This document shows positions 17,626 through 29,300 of a DNA stretch of 42,487 bases, one piece after another. The stretch comes from Staphylococcus simulans (lineage in GTDB: Bacteria > Bacillota > Bacilli > Staphylococcales > Staphylococcaceae), in the NCBI RefSeq assembly GCF_003043455.1, contig NZ_PZGG01000018.1, forward strand, positions 1 through 42,487, in the 5' to 3' direction. The notes under the pieces were generated by a model. That model did no database searches and had not been told where the DNA came from. It saw only the letters and a program-made list of their open reading frames with translations. The translations under genes and the position numbers were made by a program. Each line of letters opens with the position of its first letter. Position 1 is the stretch's first letter.

Positions 17626-18735
17626 TTAGTCTTCCTCCTTCATCAGCGGATAAATATAAAAGCCTACTTTGTCATACACGCCGTTGACTGGTCTGATGAA
17701 TTCTCCTTGTTGATAGTAACGATAACTTTCTAAGGTATGATCTGGGACTTTGAATTGATAATAATCAATCGGTTGTTTCGGTGTCTCGCACATAAATTCT
17801 AAGACTACTGGTTGAGTCGTTGTCGCATCTGTAAAAGTAGGTGCTTGTTCTTCTAATAAATGCTTAAATGTTTTTTCTAACAAGTCATCATGATTATAAT
17901 ATTGAATCAGTTTATGCATATGACAACCGTCAAAGCGTGGTGTGATTTCAATAATAAAGGCTTCATGATTCATCACTTTTACTTGCGCATACACAGGGCC
18001 ATTTTGAATATTTAAAGTCTTTAAGTGTGCTGCAATCGCTGCTTCTATAGACGCCATCGGATAATCATAGTCAGGGTCAATAATATGTTTATGAATTAAA
18101 CCTGGATGTTCTGGCCACGTTTCACGCATCGACACTAAGGTGAATTGGAGTTTGCCATCTACAACATAGCCATTCACTGAAATTTCATAGCCTTCGATAT
18201 AACGTTCAATAATTGCTGCACCTTCTCTTGATTGTTCCACCGCATGCGCAATTGCTTTAGGTAAGTCATCAGCTTGTGTTACCAATGTAATGCCACGTTG
18301 ACCTTGACCATCTGTTGGTTTCACAAAAACTGGATAATCTATTTCTGTTTGATGATGAATATCTTTTGTAATTTCAAAAGGCACAGAACCTGTAATGCCT
18401 TTCGTTTGTGCACGCATCACATCTTTGTGGTTACATGCATACGCTGTGTCATAACTGACAAAATGCGGTAAATCTAAAGCTTCAGAGATTTTATTCGCAA
18501 CTGGCATAGCTAAATCTGAGCCTACTGAATAAACTGCATCAATATGGTGTTGTTTGATATAAGCGATAACCGCTGCTTCATCTATAATGTTAATCTCTTC
18601 AAAATAATCTGCGCTATCAGCACCAGGACCGTCTTTCTTCATGGCTAACGCATGTGTTTCGTAACCCATATCTTTTAACTTCTCAATAGCTTCAGCTTGT
18701 ACAGGTGCGACACCTAGAATTAATACCTTCTTCAT
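17626..18735 (-). CDS. ATP-grasp ligase in a polysaccharide operon
   Basis: This 369-residue CarB-like ATP-grasp enzyme has an N-terminal pre-ATP domain (VLILGVAPVQAEAIEKL). The ATP-grasp core is VFVKPTDGQGQRGITLV, AIIERYIEGYEISVNGYV and FIIEITPRFDGCHMHKLI. The last includes the Mg-binding E-x-N/T-x-R type residues. Such enzymes form an amide between a carboxylate and an amine through an acyl-phosphate. Start overlap with the aminotransferase (ATGA, 4 bases) implies tight coupling. The attractive inference is that it attaches an amino acid or other acid to the amino sugar made by that aminotransferase. The substrate is not visible in the sequence. The ribosome binding site is GGGGTG, six bases upstream. 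Confidence 0.8.
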   Translation of the reverse strand: MKKVLILGVAPVQAEAIEKLKDMGYETHALAMKKDGPGADSADYFEEINIIDEAAVIAYIKQHHIDAVYSVGSDLAMPVANKISEALDLPHFVSYDTAYACNHKDVMRAQTKGITGSVPFEITKDIHHQTEIDYPVFVKPTDGQGQRGITLVTQADDLPKAIAHAVEQSREGAAIIERYIEGYEISVNGYVVDGKLQFTLVSMRETWPEHPGLIHKHIIDPDYDYPMASIEAAIAAHLKTLNIQNGPVYAQVKVMNHEAFIIEITPRFDGCHMHKLIQYYNHDDLLEKTFKHLLEEQAPTFTDATTTQPVVLEFMCETPKQPIDYYQFKVPDHTLESYRYYQQGEFIRPVNGVYDKVGFYIYPLMKEED

Positions 18736-19937
18736 ACCAGCACCCCGCCGACTGCTTCATTGACTTGTTTGATAATGTATTCTACTTGTTCATCTGTTAA
18801 CTGCGGATAAAGCGGTAACGTCAATTCATTCACATAATGTGCATGTGCATTCGGGAAATCTTTAATATCAAAACCATAAGCTTGATACGCTGAAAACATC
18901 GGTAACGGTTTATAATGTACATTTGTCGCAATACCTTCATCAGCTAAATGTTCAATAATCGCATTACGTTGTTCCTCTGTCGCACCTTTAATCCATGTAA
19001 TATATAAGTGACAGCTAGACTCTTTTTCATTATCAAAGTGCTTTAATGTCTTGATAACGTCTGAGTTCAAGTTTTCATCATATAAACGCACGACTTCTTT
19101 ACGGCGGGCTAAGTTCTCATCATAATGATTGAGTTGATCAAGGCCAATGGCCGCATTGATATCAGTCATATTGAATTTATAACCTAACTCTGAGATGTCA
19201 TATTCCCAGTTACCTTTCTGCATTTTAGATAACGCATCTTTACTTTGACCGTGCAAAATAGAAGTTTTGTATAATTTTTGTAAATCAAAGCCGTGTGCTT
19301 CGTAATCTTTCGTCCATGTGACTGCACCACCTTCAGCAGTCGTTAAGTTCTTTACCGCATGGAAAGAGAATGTGGTAAAGTCAGCGAAACTGCCGCTCTT
19401 GGCTTCCCCTTTTGTCGCGCCGAATGAATGTGCGCCGTCATTAATAATCGCAATACGATTTAATACAGCATGCACAGGGTTTTCTGTGTGGAAAAGTGCT
19501 TGTTTACAACGCGCAATTTCAAATAATTTATCGTAATCGCATAATTGACCAGCGATATCCACTGGAATAATGGCTTTTGTGTTTTCGGTGATTTTATCTT
19601 CAAGTTGTGTGTAATCCATTTCTAAGGAGTCTTTTTGTGTGTCTACTAATACAATTTTAGCGCCGACGTGGGCGATGACTGAGGCTGAAGCGGTGTATGT
19701 ATAAGCAGAAGTGATGACTTCGTCCCCTTCGCCAATACCTAGTAAACGTAATGTCATTTCTAAAGCAGCCGTTGCTGAGTTCATTGCGACTGTACCTTCT
19801 GTCCCCATATAGTCAGTTAATGCTTCCTCGAATGCTTTCGTTTTAGGCCCCGTCGTAATCCAACCACATCTCAAAGTTTCCACAACACTCTCAATGGCCT
19901 CTTCAGAAATTTTAGGCGGGCTAAATGGTATTTGCAT
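18732..19937 (-). CDS. DegT/DnrJ/EryC1/StrS-family PLP sugar aminotransferase
   Basis: This 401-residue fold-type-I PLP enzyme transfers an amino group to a nucleotide-linked keto-sugar. It has IPFSPPKISEEAIESVVETL at the start and NSATAALEMTLRLLG, which binds the cofactor phosphate. The DGAHSFGA block contains the PLP-stacking Asp/His residues. The Schiff-base Lys is in TFSFHAVKNLTTAEGGAV. SFHxVKN resembles the ArnB/PseC subgroup that aminates C4 of the sugar. An insert near residues 140-165 (IARCKQALFHTENPVHAVLN) is less common. It is first in a seven-gene operon. The ATG has AAGGAGA about eleven bases upstream. No 4,6-dehydratase is encoded here, so the keto-sugar must come from elsewhere. 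Confidence 0.85.
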   Translation of the reverse strand: MQIPFSPPKISEEAIESVVETLRCGWITTGPKTKAFEEALTDYMGTEGTVAMNSATAALEMTLRLLGIGEGDEVITSAYTYTASASVIAHVGAKIVLVDTQKDSLEMDYTQLEDKITENTKAIIPVDIAGQLCDYDKLFEIARCKQALFHTENPVHAVLNRIAIINDGAHSFGATKGEAKSGSFADFTTFSFHAVKNLTTAEGGAVTWTKDYEAHGFDLQKLYKTSILHGQSKDALSKMQKGNWEYDISELGYKFNMTDINAAIGLDQLNHYDENLARRKEVVRLYDENLNSDVIKTLKHFDNEKESSCHLYITWIKGATEEQRNAIIEHLADEGIATNVHYKPLPMFSAYQAYGFDIKDFPNAHAHYVNELTLPLYPQLTDEQVEYIIKQVNEAVGGVLV

Positions 19938-20303
19938 AGCTATCTTCTCCTTTATCTTTAACGATTATCTCTCACTATGATGCTAAGAAATAATACTTTA
20001 GAATATCTGCCAAATATCCAAATGTTTCTTCATTTATCGCATCCATCAAAAAAGATTTCTGCCATTTCATCACACATCGCAAATATTCTAATTAGATATT
20101 ATGTTCCAATTTAGTAACAGTATAATCCACTAAGTAAAAAGTATTCAATCAATATTCGTAATTAAAATTATTATTTAACAATCCTAATTTTAGAATTACA
20201 TATCATTAATAAACTAATTATAGAATCAACACTCACTTAACATTCTTTACATACAATTAACACAAATCCACCTTCCTCATTTCTCAATAAAAAGCATATA
20301 AAA
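19938..20303. other. AT-rich intergenic region upstream of the polysaccharide operon
   Basis: This stretch lies between the aminotransferase start and the terminator of the giant surface protein gene. I find no gene, RNA gene or long repeat in it. It holds one candidate promoter (20119-20148), which would give a leader of about 175 bases. I could not see a convincing riboswitch or attenuator in that leader. Confidence 0.6.
20119..20148 (-). promoter_or_regulatory. Candidate promoter of the polysaccharide operon
   Basis: On the minus strand TTGAAT and TATACT are separated by 18 bases. It is the best match in an AT-rich region, but its -35 box has only four of six consensus bases. A promoter closer to the gene cannot be excluded. 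Confidence 0.35.
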
Positions 20304-20333
20304 AGACGCCCCTTGAATATTCAAAGGACGTCT
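20304..20333 (-). terminator. Rho-independent terminator of the giant surface protein gene
   Basis: As minus-strand RNA a 14-base arm beginning AGACGUCC pairs with an arm ending GGCGUCU through Watson-Crick and two G-U pairs, with a 2-base AT turn. TTTTTATATGCTTTTTATTG follows. On the plus strand the same positions are mismatched, so it is directional. It begins 32 bases past the stop at 20365. Confidence 0.8.
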
Positions 20334-20364
20334 CATCTTACTTATCCAGTTTTAAATTTAAACC

Positions 20365-23300
20365 TTATTTCTCTTCATTATCTTTCTTACGACGTTTACC
20401 AAAGAGTAACCAAGCACCTAAACCTGCGAACAATGTACCGAATAATGTTTTCTTCACATCATCTTGACCTGTATCAGGCAAGTCTTTATCTTTAGCAGTT
20501 TGTGTCTTATCTGCTTTCGTTGGTTGTTTAGCTTCAGCATCTGACTTAGCTGGTACCTCTTGTTCACTTTCAGTCGTTACTGTTGTTCCATCACTATCTT
20601 CATGTACAGATGGTACGTTAGGTTGTGTTACTCCATCTTTATCTTCAGATGGTACTGTAACTTCTGGTTGTGTCGGTTGTGATGGTGTTGTTGGTTGTTC
20701 TGGCGTCTCTGGTGTACTTGGCGTTGTTGGTTGTTCTGGTTGAGTTGGTTCGTTTGGCACCTCTGTTCCAGGTACTTCTGGTGTGCCTGGCTGAGTTGGA
20801 TTCTCAGGCTGCTCTGGTGTTTCAGGTGTCTCTGGAACTTCAGGTGTTGGTTTCTCTGGATTTTCAGGTTCTTGTGGAACTTCTGGGTCCGGTGTGCCTG
20901 GGTCTTCAGGTTGTTCTGGTTCCTCTGGTGTTGTACCTGGATCCTCAGGGTCCACTGGTACTGTGCCAGTTCCTCTTTCAACAATTCTATCTACTTTTTC
21001 AGTCAGCGTGATTGTTGTTGTATCTGGGTTAATGAGTTCACCTGTTTTCGGATCTACGCCGTAAACTGTTGTCGTTTGTGTTTGACCTGTTTTACCTGGC
21101 TGCACTTCGTATTCTGTTCCAGCTGGTAAGTTCGGGTTATCTTGATAGATTGTGTCAAATGGGATATCTGTCGTTGTGACCACTTTTGTGCCGACACTGA
21201 TAACTCTGTCTTTCGGCAGGTTATTCGGGTCATTCGGATCTCCTGGTGTACCTTCCTCAATCACTTGTGTCTCGCCGACTGGCAAGTCAGGATTTGGACG
21301 GTACGTTGTAGATGGTGCGACAGGTCCATATTCAATAATTCGGTCAACTGGCGGCGTTGTGACAGATTCTGTGGTTGTTGGATTCAATAATGCGCCTGTT
21401 GTTTTGTCCACTTCGTACGTTGTCGTCGTTGTTGTGATACCGTTTTGACCTTCTTGTGCAACGTGGTTGACTGTACCGATTGGTAAATCAGGATTATATC
21501 TGATAATTGTTTCATAAGGTATTGGTGTAGTTGTTTGTTCAACGTTATTCACACCTACCACTTCATTGACCGGTGGTGTTGTAATTTCTGATGTCGCAGG
21601 TTGTCCTGGCACTTTCGTTGTTGTTTCAATACCTGGTTGTCCTTCTGTTATCACTGTCTGTGTACCAATAGGTTGTGATGGGTTCGGATTCGCTTCGTAT
21701 GAAGTTGACGGTGGGATTTCTGTTGTTGTCGTTGCGGTTGTACCGACTCCGATTTCAATTACTCTATTTTGTACTGGTGTCACAGTTGTTGTGATAGTAG
21801 ATGGATTTTCAAGTGCACCTGTTTCTGGGTTGATAGTATACGTCGTTGTTGTTTCAGTTTGACCCGTGATACCAGCTTGTACTTCATTTTGAGTGCCTTG
21901 CGGTAAATTAGGATTTTCTTGATAAATCGTCTCGAATGGTACGTCATTCGTTGTCGTTTGTGTTGTACCTTTTGCGATAATTTGTGGTGTCGGTGCTGTC
22001 GTATCAGTTGTCGTTGTCGGATTAATTAATGCACCTGTCGTTGGATCCACTTCGTACGTTGTTGTCGTAGTCGTCGTTCCATTTTGACCCGGTGTTACGA
22101 CACTTTCATAACCGATAGGCTCATCTGAACTGATATATTGCGTATCATATGGAACTGATGTTGAATCAGTAGCCACATTACCTACATAAACCACTGTGTT
22201 TGTCGGTGGATTATCTGAGTCATTCGGGTCGCCCGGCTGACCTTCCACTGTTCTTGTTTCACCTGCTGGTAATGTCGGATCCGGCTGGTAAACCACTTGA
22301 CCTTCAGCTGGTCCATATTCCACAATGCGTTGAACTGGGTTGGTTGTTTCAGTTGTCGTTGTTGGATTAATCAACGTTCCTGTTTGTGTGTCAACTTCAT
22401 ATGTTGTTGTCGTTGTTGTTGTACCGTTTTGTCCTACTTGTGCAACATGGTCTGTTGTGCCGACTGGCAGATTCGGATTGTATCTGACAATCGTATCATA
22501 CGGAATCGTTTCTGTTGTTTCTTCTACGTTGTTGACACCGATAACCTCATTCACTGCTGGTGTTGTTACTTCTGTTACCGCTTCTTGCCCCGGCTCTTTC
22601 GTTGTTGTAGATTCACCTGGTTGTCCTTCTGTAATCACTGTTTGTGTACCGATTGGTTGTGATACATCTGGATTGGCTTCATACGAAGTTTGCGGCGCAA
22701 TCGGTGTTGTCGTAGATGTTGTTGTACCACTGCCGACTTCAATAATTCGGTCTTGTTTCGCAATATCAGTAGTTGTCACTTCTGTTGGGTTTTCCAACGC
22801 ACCTGTTTGTGGGTTCAACGTATACGTCACAGTCGTTGTCGTTTGACCTGTAACACCTGCTTGCAACTCATTTTGTGTACCTTGAGGCAAGTTAGGGTTC
22901 TCGATATACACTGTTTCGTATGGTACATCGTTCGTTGATGTTTGTGTTGTACCTTTTTCCACAATTTGTGTAACAGGCGGTGTCTTGATTGATGTCACTT
23001 CTGGATTAATCAATGTACCTGTTGATGGGTCTACTTGATAAATCGTTGTTGTTGTCACTATACCGTCTTGACCTGGTGTCGTGATATTTTCATAACCTAC
23101 CGGTTGAGATGTCGGTACATATTGCGTGTCATACGCAACTGGTGTTGTATCTGTTGTCATGTTACCGACTTTTACAACTGTCTCTGTTGGTGGATTATTT
23201 GGATCATTCGGGTCACCCGGTGTACCTGTAACAGTTACTGTTTCACCATATGGCACGCTTGAATCTGGTTGGTAAACCACGCCGCCTTCTACTGGTCCAT

Positions 23301-26300
23301 ATTCAACAATACGTTGTACTGGATTTGTCGTTTGTGTTTCAGTCTGAGGATTCATTAACGCACCTGTTTGACTGTCTACCTCATACGTTGTTGTCGTTGT
23401 TGTCATACCCTCTTGACCTTCTTGCGCAACATAATCTGTTGTGCCGACTGGTAAATCTGGGTTGTAACGGATAATTGTTTCATACGGAATCGTTTGCGTT
23501 GTTGTATCTACATTGTCTACACCAATAACTTCATTAACCGCTGGTGTCGTGATTTCTGTTACCGCTTCTTGTCCAGGCGCTTTCGTTGTCGTTGACTCGC
23601 CTGGCACGCCTGGTGTTACCACTTGTGTATCCCCTGTACCTGCATCTGGGTCAGGATTTGCGACGTACGTAGTCTCTGCCGGAATTTCTGTTGTTGTCGT
23701 TGATGTTGTGCCAACACCCACTTCAATAATCAAATCTTGTTTCTCTACTAACACTTGATCTGTTGATAATGGATTTTCTAACTCGCCTGTTTGCGGATTA
23801 ACCGTATACGTTACTGTCGTTTGCGTTTGTCCTGCGATACCTTCTTGAAGTACATTTTCTGTACCTTGAGGTAGATTAGGATTTTCTTGGTAAACCAAAT
23901 TATAAGGAACATCAGCTGTTGTGACTTGCGTCGTACCTTTTTCAATCACTTCATCAACCGCCGGTGTTGATGTCGTTGTGATTTGCGGATTACTTAAAGC
24001 ACCTGTTGAAGGATTGACGCTATACGTTGTTGTTGTCGTTTCTGTACCTGTTTGACCCGGTGTTTGTACATTCGTATAAGTCGTTGGTGCATCTACACCT
24101 ACATATTTCGTTTCATACGGTACTTGCGTTGTTTCAGTTGTTGTATTGCCGACTTTCACAACTGTATCTGTTGGTAGATTATCTGGGTCGTTTGGATCTC
24201 CAGGTGTTCCTGGTGTTGTAGATGTTTGACCTGCAGGCAACGTTGTATCTGGTTGGTAAATGATACCGCCTTCCACCGGTCCATATTCTACAATGCGATT
24301 CACCGCATCCACCGTTGTCGTTTGTGTTTGTGGATTCGTTAATGCACCTGTTTGATTGTCTACCTCATACGTTGTTGTAGTAGTCGTTGTACCGTTTGTA
24401 CCTTCTTGAGCAACATAATTTGTAGTACCTACAGGAAGACTTGGGTTATAACGTACGATTGTTTCGTACGGGATTGTTGTTTCTGTACGTTCTACGTTAT
24501 TGACACCAATAATTTCATTCACTGCAGGAATAGTTGTTTCCGTAACCGCTTCTTGACCTGGCGCTTTCGTTGTCGTTGACTCGCCTGCTTGTCCAGGTAC
24601 TGTCACAGTTTGTGTTCCGACAGGTTGTGTATAATCTGGATTAGCTTCGTATGACGTTGTCGGCGCAATCGGTGTCGTCGTTGTTGTCGTTACCCCTGTA
24701 CCAACTTCAATAATACGATTCATTGCTTCTTGTGTTGTCACTGTTGTTGAAACCGGGTTTTCCAAAGCACCTGTTTCAGCATTGAGTGAATAAACTGTCG
24801 TTGTTTGTGTTTGACCAACTGAACCTTCTTGTAGCACATTTTGTGCACCTTCAGGTAAATTAGGATTTTCTACATAAACTGTTTCATATGGGACATCGCT
24901 TGTTGTGACTTGTGTCGTACCTTTTTCAACAACTTGTGTTACAGCTGGTGTCGTATTCGTCGTCACTGCTGGATTACTTAATGCACCTGTCGTTGGATCG
25001 ACATCATACACAGTTGTCGTTGTAGATGTACCATCTTGACCTGCGACCTTCACATTTTCATAGCCTACTGGTTCTGTTGTTGGAATGTATTGTGTCTCGT
25101 ATGGCAATGCATCCGTTGTTGTAACTTGATTACCGACTTTCACTACCGTTTCTGTAGGCAAGTTGTTCATATCATTCGGATCACCTGGTGTACCTGGAAT
25201 AGTTTCTGTTTCACCATATGGCAGATTCGCATCTGGTTGATACACAATCGTTCCTTCAACTGGACCATATTCTACAATTTTATTGACAGGTGCTGTTGTA
25301 TTTTCCGTTACTTGTGGATTAGACAATGTACCTGTTGTACTGTCTACATCATATGTCGTTGTCGTGGTTGTCGTACCGTCTTGACCTTCTTGTACCACTT
25401 GGTTCACTGTGCCGACTGGCAAATCTGGATTATAGCGGATGATGGTTTCGTACGGAATTGTTTGTGTTGTCGTATCCACATTATCGACACCAATGACTTC
25501 ATCAACAGCTGGTGTTGTAGTTTCAGTCACAGGATCTTGACCTGGCGCTTTCGTCGTTGTCGATTCTCCTGGCTCGCCTGGTGTGATGACTGTTTGATCA
25601 CCTGTACCTGGGTCTGCATCTGGATTTGCGACATAATTCGTCTTAGGTTCAATCACATCCGTTGTTGTCACAGTTGTGCCGACACCTACTTCAATAATGC
25701 GCGTTTGTGCACCAGACAGAATCGTTGTTTCTGACGTTGGATTTTCTAACGCACCTGTTTGACCGTTCACTTGATATGTCGTTGTTGTTTGTGACGTTCC
25801 GATAATACCTGCTTGAATTTCATTTTGTGTACCTTCAGGTAAATCTGGGTTTTCTCTATAAACAGTGTCATAAGGAATATCTGTATTCACAACTTGTACT
25901 GTGCCTTTTTCAATTACTTCTGTTGTAGAAGGTGTTGTCGTTGTTGTGGTTACTGGACTTTCAAGTGCACCCGTTTCTGGGTTCACAGTATACGTTGTCG
26001 TCGTTGTTTCAGTCCCATTTTGACCTGCTGTTTGAACATTAGTATACGTTGTCGGTTCACTTACACCTACATATTGCGTGTTATAAGGAACTGGGCTTGT
26101 TTCTGTTGTCACATTACCTACTTTTACCACAGTATCCGTCGGCAGATTATTTGGATCGTTCGGATCTCCTGTTTGACCTGGTACTGTACTTGTTTGACCA
26201 GCTGGCAATGTCGGATCCGCTTGATATGTTGTACCGCCAGCGACTGGTCCATATTCTACAATTTGGTTCACTGGATTAATTGTTGTTGTTTGCGTTGTCG

Positions 26301-29300
26301 GATTAGACAATGCCCCTGTATTCGGGTCAACTTCATACGTTGTCGTTGAAACAGTTGAACCGTTTTGACCTGTTTGCGCCACATAATCTGTTGTGCCGAC
26401 TGGCAGATTCGGATTATAACGCATAATCGTTTCATAAGGTATATCCGTTTCTGTTTGTGTCACATTATTTACACCAATGACTTCATTAACAGGTTGCGTT
26501 GTTGTTTCAGTAACCGCTGGTTGACCTGGTGCTTTCGTTGTTGTTGATTCACCTGGTACACCTTCAGTAATTACAGTTTGTTCACCGATTGATTGCGCTA
26601 TATCAGGGTTCGCTGTGTAGCTTGTTGTTGGTGCGATTGGTGTTGTTGTTTGTGTAGTGACACCTGTACCGACTTCAATAATACGGTTTTGTACTTCTTG
26701 TGTTGTTACTGTATTTGAAGTTGGATTTTCTAACGCACCTGTTTGCGCATTCACTGTATACGTTGTCGTTGTTTCAGTTTGACCTGCCACGCCTGCTTGA
26801 ATTTCATTTTGTGTACCTGCAGGTAAGTCTGGATTTTCTCTATAAATCGTTTCGTAATTGACTTCGTTAGTCTCAACTTTTGTTGTACCGATTTCCACGA
26901 CTTGTGCAGTAGCTGGTGTTGATGTTGTTGTGACTTGTGGATTCGTCAATTCGCCAGTTTCTGGATTCACATCGTACGTTGTTGTCGTTGTTTCGGTACC
27001 ATTTTGACCTGTTGTTGCGATATTTTCATAACCCACAGGTTGGTTCACACCGACATATTGTGTTTCAAACGGAACATCTGATGTGCTTGTATCTACATTA
27101 TCGACACCTACGACTTGGTCTACTGCTGGAATGGTTTCTGTCACAGGTGTTTGACCTGGTTCAGTTGTTGTCGTTGTTGAGCCTGCTTGTCCTGGCGTAA
27201 GAACAGTCGTACCGCCGACACCTGCATCATTATCTGAATCTGCAACATAGATTGTTTTCGGTGGCAATTCTGTCACTTCAGTTGTTGTGACACCTGTACC
27301 ACGTTCGATAATACGATCTTGTTTTTCGACTTGTGTTGTTGTTACAGACACTGGATTTTCAAGTGCGCCTGTTGTCGAATTTACAGTATACGTTGTTGTG
27401 ATTTCTTCTTGTCCCACAATACCTGGTTGGACTTCGTTTTCAGTTCCTACTGGCAAGTTCGGATTATCAACATATGTTGTGTTGAATGGAATATCATTCG
27501 TTGTTACTTGTTTCGTACCGATTTCAATCACTTGAGCCACTGGTTGTTCTGTTGTTGTAGAAGTTTCTGGATAAATCAATGCGCCTGTATTCGGATCGAC
27601 TTGATACGTTGTTGTTGTCGTCGTTGTGCCATTTTGACCTGATGTCGCCACATTTTCATAGCCGATTGGTTGATCTACAGCTACATATTGCGTATCAAAT
27701 GGAATAGTTTCTGTCGTTGTGTCTACATTATCGACACCGATTACTTCATTAACAGGCGGCGTTGTTGTTTCAGTGACCGCTGGTTGACCTGGTGCTTTCG
27801 TTGTTGTCGATTCACCTGGTACCCCTTCAGTAATCACCGTCGTGTTACCCACACCTGCATCAGGATTTGGCGCTGCTTCATACGTTGTTGTCGGCGGAAT
27901 GACTGTGGTATCTGTTACCGTCACGCCTGTGCCGACTTCTACAATACGATCTTGTTTGTCAGTTAACGTTACTGTATTCGCAACTGGATTGTACAGCTCT
28001 CCTGTTTCTGGATTCACACTATAAGTTGTCGTCGTTTGAGTCTGTCCGATGACACCTGCTTGAAGTTCATTTTGTGTGCCTTCCGCAAGGTCTGGATTCT
28101 CTCTGTAAATTGTTGTATAAGGAACTTCAGCCGTAGTCACTTGTTGTGTTCCGATTTCCACAACTTCTGTCACAGATTCTGTCGTTTGATTAACTGATGT
28201 CGGGTTACTTAAGACGCCCGTATTCGGGTCGACTTGATACGTTGTTGTTGTAGTTGTTGAGCCATCGACACCTGTTGTTGCGACATTTTTATAATCTGTC
28301 GGTTGTGCTACTGCCACATAAGTTACATCGTGCGGCAAGATAGTTGTTGCGGTATCGACATTCCCTACTTTAACAACAGTATCTGTCGGTAAGTTATTCG
28401 GATCGTTCGGGTCACCTGGAACACCTTCAGTAGTTGTTTGTTGACCTACAGGCAAGCTAGGGTCTGGTTGATAAATTACTTCTCCTGCCACCGGACCATA
28501 TTCAATAATACGATCAACTGGCGCAGTTTCTGTGGTATTTATCGCAGGATTTAATAATGCGCCTGTGTCTGGATCAACTTCATACGTTGTCGTTGTTGTT
28601 GTAAGACCGTTTTGACCTTCTTGCGCTACTGAATTCGTTGTACCTACTGGCAAGTTTGGATTATAACGTTCAACCGTGTTATACGGAATATCTTGTTGTA
28701 CGACATCCACATTATCTACGCCGATGACTTGAGTCACAGGTTCTGTTGTCGTCGTAGTGACCGCTTCTTGTCCAGGTTCTTTCACTGTCGTTGATACACC
28801 AGATTGACCTTGTGTAATAATCGTTTGATCGCCGACACCCGGGTCATTGTCTGGATTTGCTTGATACGTTGTATCAGGTGGAATCGGTGTTGTCGTAGAC
28901 GTTGTCACACCAGTACCCACTTCAATAATACGGTCTTGTTTCTCAACTAATGTCGTTGTATTTTCGACTGGACTTTCTAGCGCACCTGTTTGTGCATTCA
29001 CTGTGTATGTCGTTGTTGTTTGTGTTTGACCTGTAATACCTGTTTGAATTTCATTTTGTGTGCCTTGTGACAAGTCTGCATTCTCAACATAAATTGTATT
29101 ATAGGCAACATCTTCAGTTGTAGTTTGAACTGTTCCTTTTTCAACCACTTGTGTGACTGGCGCAATTGTTTGAACCGCAGTCACTGGGTTCGATAACGTA
29201 CCTGTATTTGGATCCACTTGATATGTTGTTGTCGTAATTGTTGTACCATCTTGACCTTGTGTTTGAACGTTTGTGTAATCCGTCGACTGACTGACACCTA

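Noticed and set aside
19938-20118. Riboswitch or attenuator in the leader of the polysaccharide operon
   Set aside because: No stable paired stems with a terminator-like end were seen, and the leader length itself depends on a weak promoter call.
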